Shown here: piece by piece, positions 12,945-25,846 of the stretch | Layout: every line of letters starts with the position of its first letter | Numbering within the stretch: position 1 is the stretch's first letter | NCBI GenBank assembly: GCA_030435675.1 | Contig: CM059621.1 | Coordinates: forward strand, 16,182,001-16,246,000 | Reading direction: 5' to 3' | DNA: 64,000 nucleotides | DNA from: Steinernema hermaphroditum | Taxonomy: Eukaryota > Nematoda > Chromadorea > Rhabditida > Steinernematidae | The notes under the pieces: generated by a model | What the model saw: the letters and a program-made list of their open reading frames with translations, nothing else | What the model was told of the DNA's origin: nothing | Databases searched by the model: none | Program-made: the position numbers and the translations under genes

Positions 12945-13430
12945 ACAAGGGAACATCCCCAAGTGTCCGACGAGTTAGCGGCTTGTAGACGGTCTTCTAA
13001 CTAAGAAAACGCACATAATCTCATCGGCCATAAATCAGTCGGGCTACCATAAAGATGGTCATGAAGTTGCAAGGTCTCCTGGTGCGATGTCCCTGACTAG
13101 TCAGAATATACGGTATTTTTGTCCGATTTTGGACGGGGTTTTTAAGGATTTCGGCATTTAGAGCCAAAATTAACATTACCAGTTAACAACCATGTTCTTT
13201 TAGCAAGAAAAGGGGTCAAAAAATGACAAAAAACTGACAAAAATACCGTATATTCTGACTAGTCAGGGACATCGCACCAGGAGACCTTGCAACTTCATGA
13301 CCATCTTTATGGTAGCCCGACTGATTTATGGCCGATGAGATTATGTGCGTTTTCTTAGTTAGAAGACCGTCTACAAGCCGCGCCACATCTCAGCTCCTAA
13401 CTCGTCGGGCACTTGGGGATGTTCCCTTGT
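12945..13430. mobile_element. Fold-back (palindromic MITE-like) element, family F
   Basis: Long inverted arms: 'caagggaacatccccaagtg' at 12946 is mirrored by 'cacttggggatgttcccttg' ending at 13429, and the arms match for about 190 bp through 'ggtctcctggtgcgatgtcc' and its complement. The right arm has a roughly 17-bp insert near 13380. The inner-arm sequence recurs at 14525-14765, so it is a family. There is no coding capacity. Confidence 0.8.
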
Positions 13431-13979
13431 CAGTTTGGCATTGAACCATTTCAGCCGTTCCCCTTGCTCTGGAGCTTTCAACTGTTCTCTCAGGGAATTC
13501 GATCATACCCTTAGATTCTGAGGGGATTATATCACCAGTTTAGATAGGTAAACGATCACCGACACGTGCAAAAACTGCATAATAATTAGAGCAACACAGC
13601 GAGCTGCACAATGACCTAATTTCCGATGCCAACCTAGCATATCTATAAACAAACGATCGCAAAAACGGGACCGCATCATATCAGCAAAGTTCAATGCAAA
13701 CATAGAGCATCTGCTTTGAAAACAAACTCCTAAAAGTCGACATGTGTTCACTACTTCGAAAGTGACCTCGAACAGAGTAGATCCAAGTCCAAGCCGCTTC
13801 AAATCCCCTATGACGCAATGCACTTCTTAGCAAAGCCCTAAAAAGGAAGCCAATCGATGCTTGCGCGATATTTCCCCAAAAATTGAATTTGGCTTCGTCT
13901 GTTTTTAACGAGATACATCTAATTTCACTTCTAGCAAAAAAAAACTGCAAATCGTCGAAAAAAAACCGAAAAAGAGGGC
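13431..13979. other. No gene seen
   Basis: Open frames of 90-100 codons occur on the minus strand but overlap each other in different frames and have no splice context. Confidence 0.4.
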
Positions 13980-14200
13980 CGTGTGTGGCGAAGAGCCGAA
14001 AGGAATTTAATTGAACATAGAGGCCGCTTGTAAGAAGGAGACGTGTTTACATGTCCTCATCGCGAAAACAGAATCTAATTAAAAGCATGTGCGTTTGTAA
14101 AAACACGCCGTGTTCCGCTGAACTGCGATCCCGTGGAGCCTCAAATGATGTCCAACCAACAAACAGCAAAACAAAATTGTGTACAGACATATATTGGGTC
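13980..14200. promoter_or_regulatory. GC-richer island with homeodomain-like cores
   Basis: Contains 'atttaattgaacat' and 'ctaattaaaagcatgtgcg', sequences resembling homeodomain sites, embedded in a locally GC-rich context without an exon. Regulatory function is inferred. Confidence 0.25.
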
Positions 14201-14228
14201 GTCCCACAGTGGATGACGGGTCCTGCTT

Positions 14229-14903
14229 ACAAGGAGCGGTCCCAAACTGTCCCACGCCAATTTGGCTGAAATTAGGCAGGGAGAGAGAGGTGCTAGAGTG
14301 TAGCAAAACCTGATAGGTTTTTTCGGTGAATGGGGGTTTAAGCTATAAACTAACATATGTGTAACCCCTGACGGCTTTTCGGTTTTCACGAAATTTACTA
14401 GAACTTCCGGGTAAAACGGAACCATGAATCGTTCAAGAAGGACTGTGGATGAATTCCCAGGGCGAACAGCAGATCGTTTGCGTATTTTGAGTAATATTTA
14501 AGGTAGGTGATTTTGTCATCTGTCATTGTAAGGCATCTGGTGCGATATCCCTGCCGTCACAAGATATACGGTATTTGTGTCAGTTTTTGTCGTTTTTGAC
14601 CAGCTTTCTTGATACGAGAACATGGTTGTTAATTAACAATGTTAATTGTGGCTCTAAATGCCGAAAACCTTGGAAAACCCGTCAAAAAACGACAAAGTCT
14701 GACACGAATACCGTATATTTTGAGGCGTCAGGGACATCGCACCAGGAGACCTTACAATTAAGAGGTCAAAATCAACTATGAAGTACAGCTTAAACCCCCA
14801 TTCACCGATGAAACCTATCAGGTTTTGCTACATTCTAGGACCTCTCTCTCCCTGCCAAATTTCAGCCGAATCGGCGTGGGACAGTTTGGGACCTCTCCTT
14901 GTT
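14229..14903. mobile_element. Composite fold-back element, family P with a nested family F palindrome
   Basis: Outer arms: 'acaaggag' near 14230 followed by 'gtcccaaactgtcccacgcc', mirrored by 'ggcgtgggacagtttgggac' and 'ctccttgt' near 14900. The arms extend through 'cctgataggtttttt' and the 'gggggtttaagct' mirror. Inside, 14525-14765 is a second palindrome around 'ggtgcgatatccctg' / 'cagggacatcgcacc', related to 12945-13430. One palindromic element may have inserted in the other, or both belong to one larger element. Confidence 0.7.
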
Positions 14904-15099
14904 AGTGAGCTAAACATGAAGGATACATTCAATATATGCTACGGTAGAAGTTTGGGATGTTACTTTTGCATTCTAGACTCTAGAATCTAGGTCGCGGAGT
15001 CTGTCATCCCCAGAATGTAGAGTCTAAAAGCCCTTTTTTGGTCTGTAGTTAAGAGCCAGTTTACTTCGGCGGAACCTGCAGTACCCGCTCAGGCTACGG

Positions 15100-15260
15100 A
15101 ATGGCAGACGCCGCGACCAGTCGGTCTGCAAGCATTCGGACAGACACATTGAATCCACAGACTGTAAGTGGTGATCACCAGACAGTTAAAAGTACAGAAG
15201 ACAGACAGATTTGGCTGCTGCAAACAAACCTGTCTGGTCTCAAGCGGGTGGTTGATTAAC
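15100..15260 (+). promoter_or_regulatory. GTCTG/CAGAC motif cluster upstream of the 15.5-kb gene
   Basis: Repeated copies of CAGAC and its complement: 'ggtctgcaag', 'ggacagacac', 'cacagactg', 'accagacag', 'aagacagacag' and 'ctgtctggtctc'. Comparable clusters sit upstream of other genes in the block (20350, 23475, 25608, 27660, 29155). A promoter element is plausible but unproven. Confidence 0.35.
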
Positions 15261-15496
15261 CACTGCCCCATAGCTGACGAAGATCGTCTGGATCCTGTAA
15301 CGATGTTCCTGCTCTACCTAGAATATGTGCAGGACTACGCTGTTCCTGTTGACAATGATCCCTTGGTTGGACACGATCTTGACTCGATCCACATCCACTG
15401 GATCGAATCAAGATCGAATTTTGCAACCGCTTCACTAGTTTTCGTGCTTAGTGTGCTCACCCCTTGCTCGTATATATCTATTTGTTTGCAGAAGTC

Positions 15497-16576
15497 ATGC
15501 AGGCAAGGCCGAAGCATCCCGCATTGATCCGAATTCGTCCGGAATACAAGAACTTGCAGCAATTTCTGGAGACGAAATATGAGAGTGAGTAACTAGCCGA
15601 TGGACGCTGCATCATGTTCGTTTGCTTTTGCAGAGTTCCACGGCCGCATCGCCTACCCGGTCATGTCATTCAATTTTCTGGCCGTCGCCGATGGACGCTA
15701 CTGCGTCGGTGGAGCGGAAATCGACGATGGCGTCTTTGGCGCGCGTTTTACGCTGCGCCACGGCGTCATCGATGTCTTCCACGTCCACGACATCTCTTGG
15801 AGTATGTGACCGTCCTCCGCGCCCACAAATTGCCTTCTGTGTTCAGGCGATCCAGTCGACGTCCGAACAGCTTTGCGCAGTTTCTTGGAGAAGGCGTTGC
15901 AGGGCGAGCCGATTATCTGCGCTGAGGGGCAGCGCGAGCCTGTGGCGCGATTCGTCGTTCGACTCCTGGGTGGCGGTAGGCAGTGTCTTCCAATCTCGCA
16001 TCATCCGAATGTTCCAGACTTCGAGAAGGTTCTCGAGTCGGTGCACACCATCCTGGAAGTCGAAATCAGTCTCTTGAGCAAATGCTGTGACCAATACAGG
16101 CGCCACTATGGCAAATACGAAGACGAACTACTGATCTTCAAGGAATTCCTCGACTTCAAGCGCCACTACAGCAGCTCCATCATGCCATGTTGCCGTATGA
16201 CCGCGCAGAACGCAATATTCGACATTTATCACATGTGCAGGATGGCCCAACTCAGCTCGAACATCTACCAGGGCGACGTGATGCCTCCCGGTCCTCACAT
16301 GTTTGCTTTGCTCTACGCGTACAGGGGACAAATGTGTGAAGAAGCTCACAACGGTAGGCGCCGATACGCCGTTCTCAGATTACGCCTTCTTTAGGGAATC
16401 GCCTTTGGGACTCCGACGGAACGGCGTCGTCTCTAAGGGAACGGCGGAACAATGATCCTCTCATCGTCGAGAGTCCACAAACTGCCATGCTCGCGAAGAC
16501 AGAGCAAGGAGACGAATTATTGAAGTCCAAGGAGAAAGAAAGGAACATGTACATAACGCAACTCAACGAATGGTAA
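15497..16576 (+). CDS. Unrecognised conserved-looking 314-residue protein, four exons
   Basis: Exons 15497-15584, 15634-15801, 15847-16353 and 16395-16576 join in frame (945 nt, 314 residues) across three introns of 41-49 nt with GT..AG borders. The start follows a tttgtttgcag acceptor by 5 nt, as expected for spliced-leader addition, and AATAAA lies at 16593-16598. The protein is soluble, with no signal peptide or TM segment. It has an aromatic/Gly-rich N-terminal part (FNFLAVADGRYCVGG), a cysteine-containing helical middle (SKCCDQYRRHYGKYEDELL, MPCCRMTAQNAIFDIYHMC) and a charged C-terminal tail. I do not recognise the family and assign no function. The gene is convergent with beta-COP, whose stop lies 280 bp away. 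Confidence 0.85.
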
Positions 16577-16855
16577 AGTGCAGTTCTAGCAAAATAAATG
16601 CATACTTCATAAGCGTTCGCGTTATTTCCCTTCTTTCACCATCTCTCTAGTGTGGAAGGTGCGTGCTGGAGTTGCAACTTCTGAAGTCGACAACGCTGGT
16701 AATCACTTGAGTAATGAGTTGGACCCCTGCTCCCCCTATGTATCCCTTTTGTCGTGCCCGAGGTTTCTATAAATCTCCTATGCTCTTCTTCCTCGACAAT
16801 ATTTATCTAATGCTTACTTACTACAAATAAATTATAACGATCTGTACAATCACAT

Positions 16856-19800
16856 CTAACGCTTCACGGCCATCTGTGCAGAAACATACGAACGCTCCTT
16901 CTGTGCGGCGTTGATCTAAACAACAGTTGATTCATAAATTGAACGCTTTAGACCGGATCCTACCTTATCTCCCAAGGCAAGCGCCATTCCCTGAGATTTT
17001 GCACGAATCCTGATGTGCCCCACAATCGGACTGTCGGTGTCACCAAACACGCTCTTCTCAATCGAAACGTTGGCAAGAGAATCTTCACCGAAGATGGAGT
17101 GAGCACAGAAGTTGGCAGCCATAATTCCGCAATCACCATCGAGTGCTGCATCAGCTGTTAGCAGTTTCATGTTAGTCTTCTTTGAAATGTGATCCAAGTA
17201 TTCTCGCAAATCCGTAATGGGGGTGTTCACAATAACCTAAACATTGGAAGCATTTAATCACGTACATGTACACGGCTTTTTACCTTATTCTCCCATTCGA
17301 ATTCAGGCCACATCTGGCAGAACTCATAATCGGAACAGGAACCGGGCACGATGTAATCCATAATGTCAACATGGATGTCTTGGAGATACACGCAGTTGCG
17401 GTCGGAAGTCGGTCCATGCACATCGTATGCAATCGTGGAGAAGATCACAGCATTTTCGGTGGATGCAACTTTGACCGTCGCCTTTAAAGTAAAAACATAG
17501 TTAATCGTAGACAGTTAAGATCAACCGAACCTTGATATTTGCAAAGTCGTTGGGCGCAAGCGTAATGGGACTGGGCTTATCAACGAGCTTCAGGTCGCCT
17601 ATGGTTGAAAGCTCCAATGACACATTTTGAAGCGTGCCACCAGTTTGGTTTACGATAAGGACGTCCAAGACAATGTCATACTGGTTCACATTAACATAGG
17701 CTTCAGCATACACAGGATCAGAGAGACCAGCCAACTGAACGACCTTGGCCAATTTCGAGCTAGCAAAGTCGAACTTCTGCGACTTTTGCGACGTTCCTAA
17801 GGCCTGTGAAAGTGACAGATCGAATAAATTGGTGCCCGTTAATCCCTCCATGAGAGTGCTCAGCTGCGTAAAAGCAATCGTCTTGTCTGCCTAGAAGCAG
17901 TTAGAAACCATTATGGGTCAGGTTACACACTATATAATGTACCTCCACAATGTTCGCTTTTCGGCTTTTACTAAAAGCGTCTTCGCTTTTAGTGGAATCG
18001 CCTTTTGCCGTAAGCATTTGATCCAATGAATCTCTGCACTCAGTCACGAAAATTCCAGTGGCTTCCGGCCATTTGTCGGCAATGAGACTAATGGCAGTGC
18101 TGATCCGATCGATATCATCTTCGGTAATCTGACTTTTGCAAAGACCACTTTTGCCAAAGTGGATCATAGATGAAAGAAGGAACAACACTTCGCCAGAGAA
18201 TCGATTCACCGGTTCTTGGTAGCCTAAAACTGTTGGAAATTAACAACATGTGCTGTCATAGAACTCAATTACCAGCGTGAGCCGCAGAATAGCGAAGCAG
18301 CACTTTGCTCAAAGTGGTTGACAACGAAGCTGCGAGAAAGAAATCTCCCTCAATGAAGAAGTTGCGCAGGAGCGGTCGATCTCCCTGAGCAGCCTTTGTA
18401 TCAGAGACAACAGCAGACTGGGTCGCATAAGTGCCATCGGCAGTAACGATTGGCTTATTTGCCTTATCGGTTGACGCTTGAGCGCTTTCATCAACAACAG
18501 GCTCATCTCCTTCACGTTCGCGCAACTCAGCGTCAACGAGAGGCAGTGGACCAACAGCAGTCTTAATGAGGGAGAATAGTTTAACCATGCGTTCTGGAGT
18601 GTCGGCAAATTCTCCAAGCAGCCAAGTAGTGCGGCCAAAAACGTTCGCATTGCAAATACTGGGGAATACTTCCTAAAACATATCGCCTGTAGTTTGCATA
18701 ATAATATGCTATTCTCACATGAAGCTGGTCAATGATAACAGAACGAAGCCCAGGTAAGCGATGGACGGCTTCCCTTAAGAAATCAAGGACATCCAAGGCG
18801 GCGCTTTCGGAGCTGTCCGACAAAAATTCGATGAGGACAGGAATAATCTGTTCAGCAACATCGGAAAATTTCATGGTGGCGCGATGTAGAGTCCGCACAA
18901 GAAGCTGCCGGTATTGGTCGGCTCCTTCGGCACCATCTCTCGATTTTCCCATCTCTTTGCGCAGAACCATGACCATTTCATTGACGTTACGCGAAGACAC
19001 CAGTTCTAACGCAAGTGACAATGCCTTCTTGCGCACTTCATGGTCAGTTGCAGACAGGACTCTCAAAATATCCATTACCAATTCTTGCAGGACGCGCTCA
19101 TTTTGCACGCTTTCCTTGAGGTCAATGAGTTTATCCAACACAATGAGCTAAAAAATCGAAAATGTATATAATGGAAACGATCGGGACTTTACCTTAACAT
19201 TGTTATCGGATTCCTTAACAATCAGCTCAATGTATACTGACGCTGCCGCCTTTACGGCAGATGGAGCTGAGGTTAGAGTAACCAATGTACTGGCAGCTTC
19301 GTAACGCACAGCAGCTGACTGAGACTTTAGAAGTTTGTAGACGCATCTGATAAAGCGGGCACACTCGCTGCGGTTGCTGATACAAACCTAAATATCAACT
19401 TGTTGACGATCGAAATGAGTGACAACGAAGCAACCTTATAGATGAGCTCAACAATTATGAGCTGGAGGATGTCACAGAACGACGTGACCTGTTCAATACA
19501 CCCGGACAAGTAATCCAATGCACGGGCTTGATCAACATGGAGAAGCATCATGAAGGCGTTTCTTTTGCAAGACGCATCCTGCTCGGTTTCCAAGAAATTT
19601 GAAACAAGTTCCGGAGCATCAGGAATCAAAAACTCGAAGTTTTCTAAACAGCAATAATAAGCATATTGCCACAATATTTCCGAAACACACGATAAATTGT
19701 GTAGATAGCCAGAACCGCGTTACGTCGAACGTAATGATGTTTGTGTTCCAGGCACGCACGGATTGGCGGCATAAGCGGTTCTAGTAGTTCGGGTTCTTTC

Positions 19801-20224
19801 AGTTTGCACAGAAACCTTAGCGTTGATCCTCTGACATATTCATTTGCATGCTGCAAGTCTTTCCGGTAAGCGTCACAAACTAGGATCATCTCACGCAGCA
19901 GTTGTCCATCGGCGCTAGTCTAAAATACTACATTCAAAAACACGCTAATCCAAAGGAACAAACCTTCGGTACAACTTCCCAAAACAACAACATAAGCTTC
20001 TTCATAGCATGGTCGTGGGAGGGGAGACAAAAACGAATGACGTACATCATTAGCGTCGGGCCAATCTGGTCACCGTTCATAAGCATCATGATCAATTTTT
20101 TCAGAGCATCAGTCTTCAGTCTTGTATCACCATGCTCGAAGAGATATTTCAGTTCCTGCTCACTGGGTGCTTCATAATCGTTCGGTATGTGAATTAAAGT
20201 GTAGCACGGCTGCTCCCCTGCCAT
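16856..20224 (-). CDS. copb-1: Coatomer subunit beta (beta-COP)
   Basis: A core subunit of the COPI coat that drives retrograde Golgi-to-ER vesicle traffic. Eleven exons (20224-19964, 19919-19691, 19643-19435, 19387-19193, 19147-18719, 18672-18273, 18223-17943, 17890-17531, 17481-17284, 17236-16964, 16915-16856) join in frame to 964 residues, close to the roughly 950-970 usual for the family. The N-terminus ([19 protein letters not shown]) begins an adaptin-like helical solenoid of about 500 residues (for example [14 protein letters not shown] and [15 protein letters not shown]). The C-terminal appendage follows and ends with the typical GDKINAAQK. A putative trans-splice acceptor (tttttcag) lies 5 nt before the ATG. 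The last intron could be read through to an in-frame stop, but the spliced tail matches the family and is preferred. All ten introns are 44-51 nt. Confidence 0.97.
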
Positions 20225-21020
20225 CTTTTCTGAAAAACAAAAAAATATATATATAAACTGGCGAAGGGTCATAAAAACGCGAAATCCGGGCGATTGTCGA
20301 ACAGCAATGTTAAAAGAAATCCGAGCAAACAAATCACAACCAATTCAAGTCTGCTAGACAGTCTACACAGACAATTCGACCGCTTTTCTTCGACAAACAG
20401 AGTGCACTCGAATTCTGAACAGAATTACACTGCGAAGACTGTCGGATGAATCGTTTCTCGACCAGGATGGCGATCGACCGGCAAACCTACGACAGCACAT
20501 TTCAAATAACACGCTAAATCTTGCAAAAATATCCTGCAAACAAGAGAATGTCGTCTAATAGATTGCGTTCATTCATCGGTCGACCGAGAGAGACACATTT
20601 CAACACCTCGTCATCGACCATCGTCCAGCGATTGAGCACAGTGACGAAATGAACGAAACGACACATCATCACAACTTATGATGACGTGTTGTTTCGAACA
20701 CTACGCTAGCCTACAAATATAACAAATTGTTTCTAGCCAATGGAAACCAGCGCGAAGCCCGTTTTGGAAACTCGAAAAATGAGTTTCTTTCGCACGTTCG
20801 ATCATGTTAAAAACTACGGTACCGTTTGATTTGCATGCGATTTGACCGAGTTCGCTCAATTATTGCCGAAGTTTCCTTTACGGTTCTCAGAGTTGCCAAC
20901 ATTCCACCCACGCAAAATTTAAGTGGTTGTTAATACCTTCGGTTAGACGAGATACACTGTATCTGACAAAGCCGAAAAAATGGCGAGTTGTTCTGTGTTC
21001 GAACCATCCTTGTGTGTATA
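20225..21020. other. Intergenic, beta-COP 5' flank
   Basis: No gene. The minus-strand acceptor for beta-COP ends at 20230. 'gctagacagtctacacagac' near 20350 is one of the recurrent CAGAC/GTCTG clusters. The rest is unique-looking AT-balanced DNA. Confidence 0.5.
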
Positions 21021-22176
21021 ATCAATGCATTCAATGAGCAAACATGAATGAGACGTGAAAACACTTCATTGATACATTACCTTCAAAAAGTGTACCACAA
21101 ATCAAACTACAGAGTGGCGTTGGCTCTTAGTGATTCGGGTGCTTTGCCCACTAATTTTGGGGCTAATCGTTTCAGGGCTCGTACTTTCATCACTGCTATC
21201 CGCGCTTAGGCCGCCGACCTTGTTCCCACTTCGACCGGTATGTCTCTTGTAGTTATCAGAAGGGCGGCTACGATGATCGGAAGGCTTCTGACGCGGCTTC
21301 CGGCAATTGAGCACACCGAGTGTGATAACCGCGATGATCAGGAAAACACAGATAAAAGCGAGGGAACCTGCGACGACTTGTACGACATCGTAGGCAAATG
21401 CGTTCACATTTTTGGAGGGCGTTACGTCATTCAATTGAGGCATTCTTCCTTCTTTCGATTTGCCTTCTCTGATGAAAGGTTCGTACCGGAACAGATGATC
21501 TACAATTGTAATCAGTGTTATCAGAACCAAATGATAGAAATGCATACTAAGTTGACTTATGTAGCAGTTAGAATTCCTCATGTTCGCATAGAATTCATCA
21601 AGTTCCTTTCTCTCCCAATCTACAACGACCACAGTCACACAAATGGCAATAACGAACAACGTACGATTCTCGATGTCCACGTACTGCCTGACCATGAGCC
21701 CAAAACCGCACCAATTCGCGTCATCGCGGGTGATCTGCTCGATGCACAGCTTAACTGCGACGTAGTAACGGAAGGGACCCCACGCGCGCACCCTCATCCC
21801 GGAATCTATTCCTTTGCTGTAGTCGTAGTATATAAATCTGAACTCTTCTGAAAAAAAATGTAAAAGTGCGAGAAACTGAGGGCACCAACCATTGCGGGTG
21901 TTGTTTACGGTGGAGCCGAAGTGGAAGAAGAGCGTCAGCAAGACAATGACGCACAGCGAACGAGCAGAGATCATTGGACAACCGTTTGGGACACCTGATC
22001 GGAGATCAAGTGACGATTGGAGGCGGTGAAGGTTTACTTCCATTTGTCTAAACGTTGCACGATTCAATATAGACTGATTTTTTTTCACGATTTAGACAGA
22101 GCACTCACTACCGCCCATTTGACTGTTATGTGATCTCAGTGATCGTCCTTCCACAACAGAAACAGTTCAAGGACTA
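21021..22176. repeat. Segmental duplication, unit 1
   Basis: From 'atcaatgcattcaatgag' the sequence matches unit 2 (from about 23557) through the 3' flank, the whole gene and its 5' flank. After a 75-bp insertion, unit 1 continues into a copy of the S27a gene tail (22252-22330). Unit 2 reaches the intact S27a gene at the same place. Confidence 0.85.
21102..21974 (-). CDS. Signal-peptide, single-TM protein, tandem family member A
   Basis: Exons 21974-21890, 21847-21665, 21619-21548 and 21499-21102 encode 245 residues. The N-terminal signal peptide (MISARSLCVIVLLTLFFHFG) is followed by an ectodomain with an NNT glycosylation site and the family signature ANWCGFGLMVRQ. One TM segment (about 152-177) precedes a basic, Ser/Thr-rich cytoplasmic tail. 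I do not recognise the family; a small surface receptor or adhesion role is only a guess. The start was chosen because it is conserved in member C; an in-frame upstream ATG after 'cgtttag' would add 22 residues. All three introns (42, 45 and 48 nt) are multiples of three without stops, so unspliced RNA stays open. Confidence 0.85.
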   Translation of the reverse strand: MISARSLCVIVLLTLFFHFGSTVNNTRNGWCPQFLALLHFFSEEFRFIYYDYSKGIDSGMRVRAWGPFRYYVAVKLCIEQITRDDANWCGFGLMVRQYVDIENRTLFVIAICVTVVVVDWERKELDEFYANMRNSNCYISQLSMHFYHLVLITLITIVDHLFRYEPFIREGKSKEGRMPQLNDVTPSKNVNAFAYDVVQVVAGSLAFICVFLIIAVITLGVLNCRKPRQKPSDHRSRPSDNYKRHTGRSGNKVGGLSADSSDESTSPETISPKISGQSTRITKSQRHSVV

Positions 22177-22251
22177 AACACTGCTGCACAAAAGTACAGG
22201 CCACTCCAAACTGCCGAATAAGGGGGTGGCCTATACTTTTGTCCAATGGTG
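22177..22251. mobile_element. 75-bp palindromic MITE, TA target
   Basis: 'cacaaaagtacaggccac' and 'gtggcctatacttttgtcc' are inverted arms around a short centre. TA dinucleotides flank it (22175-22176 and 22252-22253). The paralogous site in unit 2 reads 'cggactataacaag' with no insertion, so this is a filled/empty site pair that defines the ends. Size, arms and TA target fit a Tc1/mariner-type MITE. Confidence 0.85.
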
Positions 22252-22330
22252 TATAACAAGTTTTTTATTAAGCCAAATAACAACTAATTATGGTGATTGC
22301 CATATTTATTTCTTCTTGCCACCTATGACT
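22252..22330 (-). pseudogene. Duplicated 3' tail of the ubiquitin-S27a gene
   Basis: The 3' UTR and last codons of the S27a gene are recognisable: 'tttatttcttcttgccacc' here equals the stop and terminal GGKKK codons at 24744-24763, and the flanking 'cgaattatggtgg'-like UTR matches with substitutions. Only the tail is present, so it cannot encode a protein; it marks the edge of the duplicated segment. Confidence 0.85.
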
Positions 22331-22602
22331 CAGGGGTGGGGTAAAGGGTATGTTTGAGCGTGTTCGATGGCGGGACATGCCTGAACACTTTACCATCTCT
22401 GTTGGGAATCATTGGTGCAGAAACGTACAGCTCATCGTTTCACATTGTCACTTAGGAATTCACATCCGTGATTAGCAAGCAACATCGACATCCAGAGGAC
22501 GCACAGCATCGGTCAGCGACAAGAGAGAGATAGAGATCATTTCGTTTTATGAATAAATATCTCGTTAAAGACATTACAAAACCATTGTTGATCCTGCACA
22601 GA

Positions 22603-23372
22603 TCAGACGTTGCCGATGGTTCTCGTGCTTGGGCTGGTTACCGGACTCGAGCGCCTGCTCTTCACGCTTTCATTTCCACGGTTCGCACTATTGCGACTGT
22701 TGCTACGATAATTGTACGGCGGCGACTGGTTTTGAGGGGTTTTCGTAAGCGCCTGACTACGGAGTCGTACAGAGAGCATGGCGACCGCAATCATCAACAG
22801 GACGGTGATGACTGCAAAGGCAACAGCGATGGCGATCAGCAGTCCGAAGGAAAGCGGCTGCCGTTTCTTGTTATATTCTTTGTCCTTTTTGCGCACATAG
22901 TCTATAATTAAGAGATTTCACGAGATACAATGAGGGAAACATACCTGGGATATGCGTGTAACACTCTGCAACATTCAATCTCTTCTGGAAGTCACCGAGC
23001 TGTTCGTTATTCCAATCTGAAACGATCAAATCGTGCACACAGCACAAATGAAAGGCCCACAATTCGTGATCTCATGATTCTGCTCGAGCAACAGGCCGAG
23101 GCCGCACCAGTCCGCACCCTCGCTTTGAATCATCTCGATTCTACGAACGACGGCTTTGTACCGACGGAAGGCGCCGGTGACAGTTACCTTCAACGAAGTG
23201 TTCTGGTTGTTCTCCTCGTTGTACATAAATGTGAACGTTTCTGAAGGAGACGGAAGATGAAGAATGGCAGGCGAGGAAACGTACTATCCAGGGGGTCGTC
23301 GGCTGCGTAGCCAATGTGGACGACGAAGAGGACGACTAGAAGGGCGACGCGCAGCGTCAGAGCGGACACCAT
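22603..23372 (-). CDS. Signal-peptide, single-TM protein, tandem family member B
   Basis: Exons 23372-23285, 23240-23061, 23016-22945 and 22901-22603 give 212 residues. It is a divergent paralogue of members A and C with the same exon phases, an identical 72-nt third exon length and the signature ADWCGLGLLLEQ. It has a signal peptide (MVSALTLRVALLVVLFVVH), a TM segment at about 131-155 (LLIAIAVAFAVITVLLMIA) and a short basic Ser-rich tail. Its introns (44, 44 and 43 nt) are not multiples of three, which confirms that the matching in-frame stretches in A and C are introns. The second donor, GTGGGC, is weak. Function unknown. Confidence 0.82.
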
Positions 23373-23556
23373 TGCACGACCGTCTGAGGCACTCGATCGA
23401 AGGCCAAGTGAGCAGTGCAGGAATGCAAGTTGATTTCTGTCTATCTGGGTGTTTGATTGCAAACTTTAACGTCTGGTAGACAGACTCGGTTCGCAAGATC
23501 GCGGCGGCGGCACCGTCACTGGCGCCGGCACCGTTTTTTGATGTCTGTTCACAAAT

Positions 23557-25846
<2,290 letters not shown>

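Noticed and set aside
15614..16077. Alternative plus-strand frames of 100-150 codons
   Set aside because: Frame shadows of the spliced gene at 15497-16576, which has consistent splice sites and phases.
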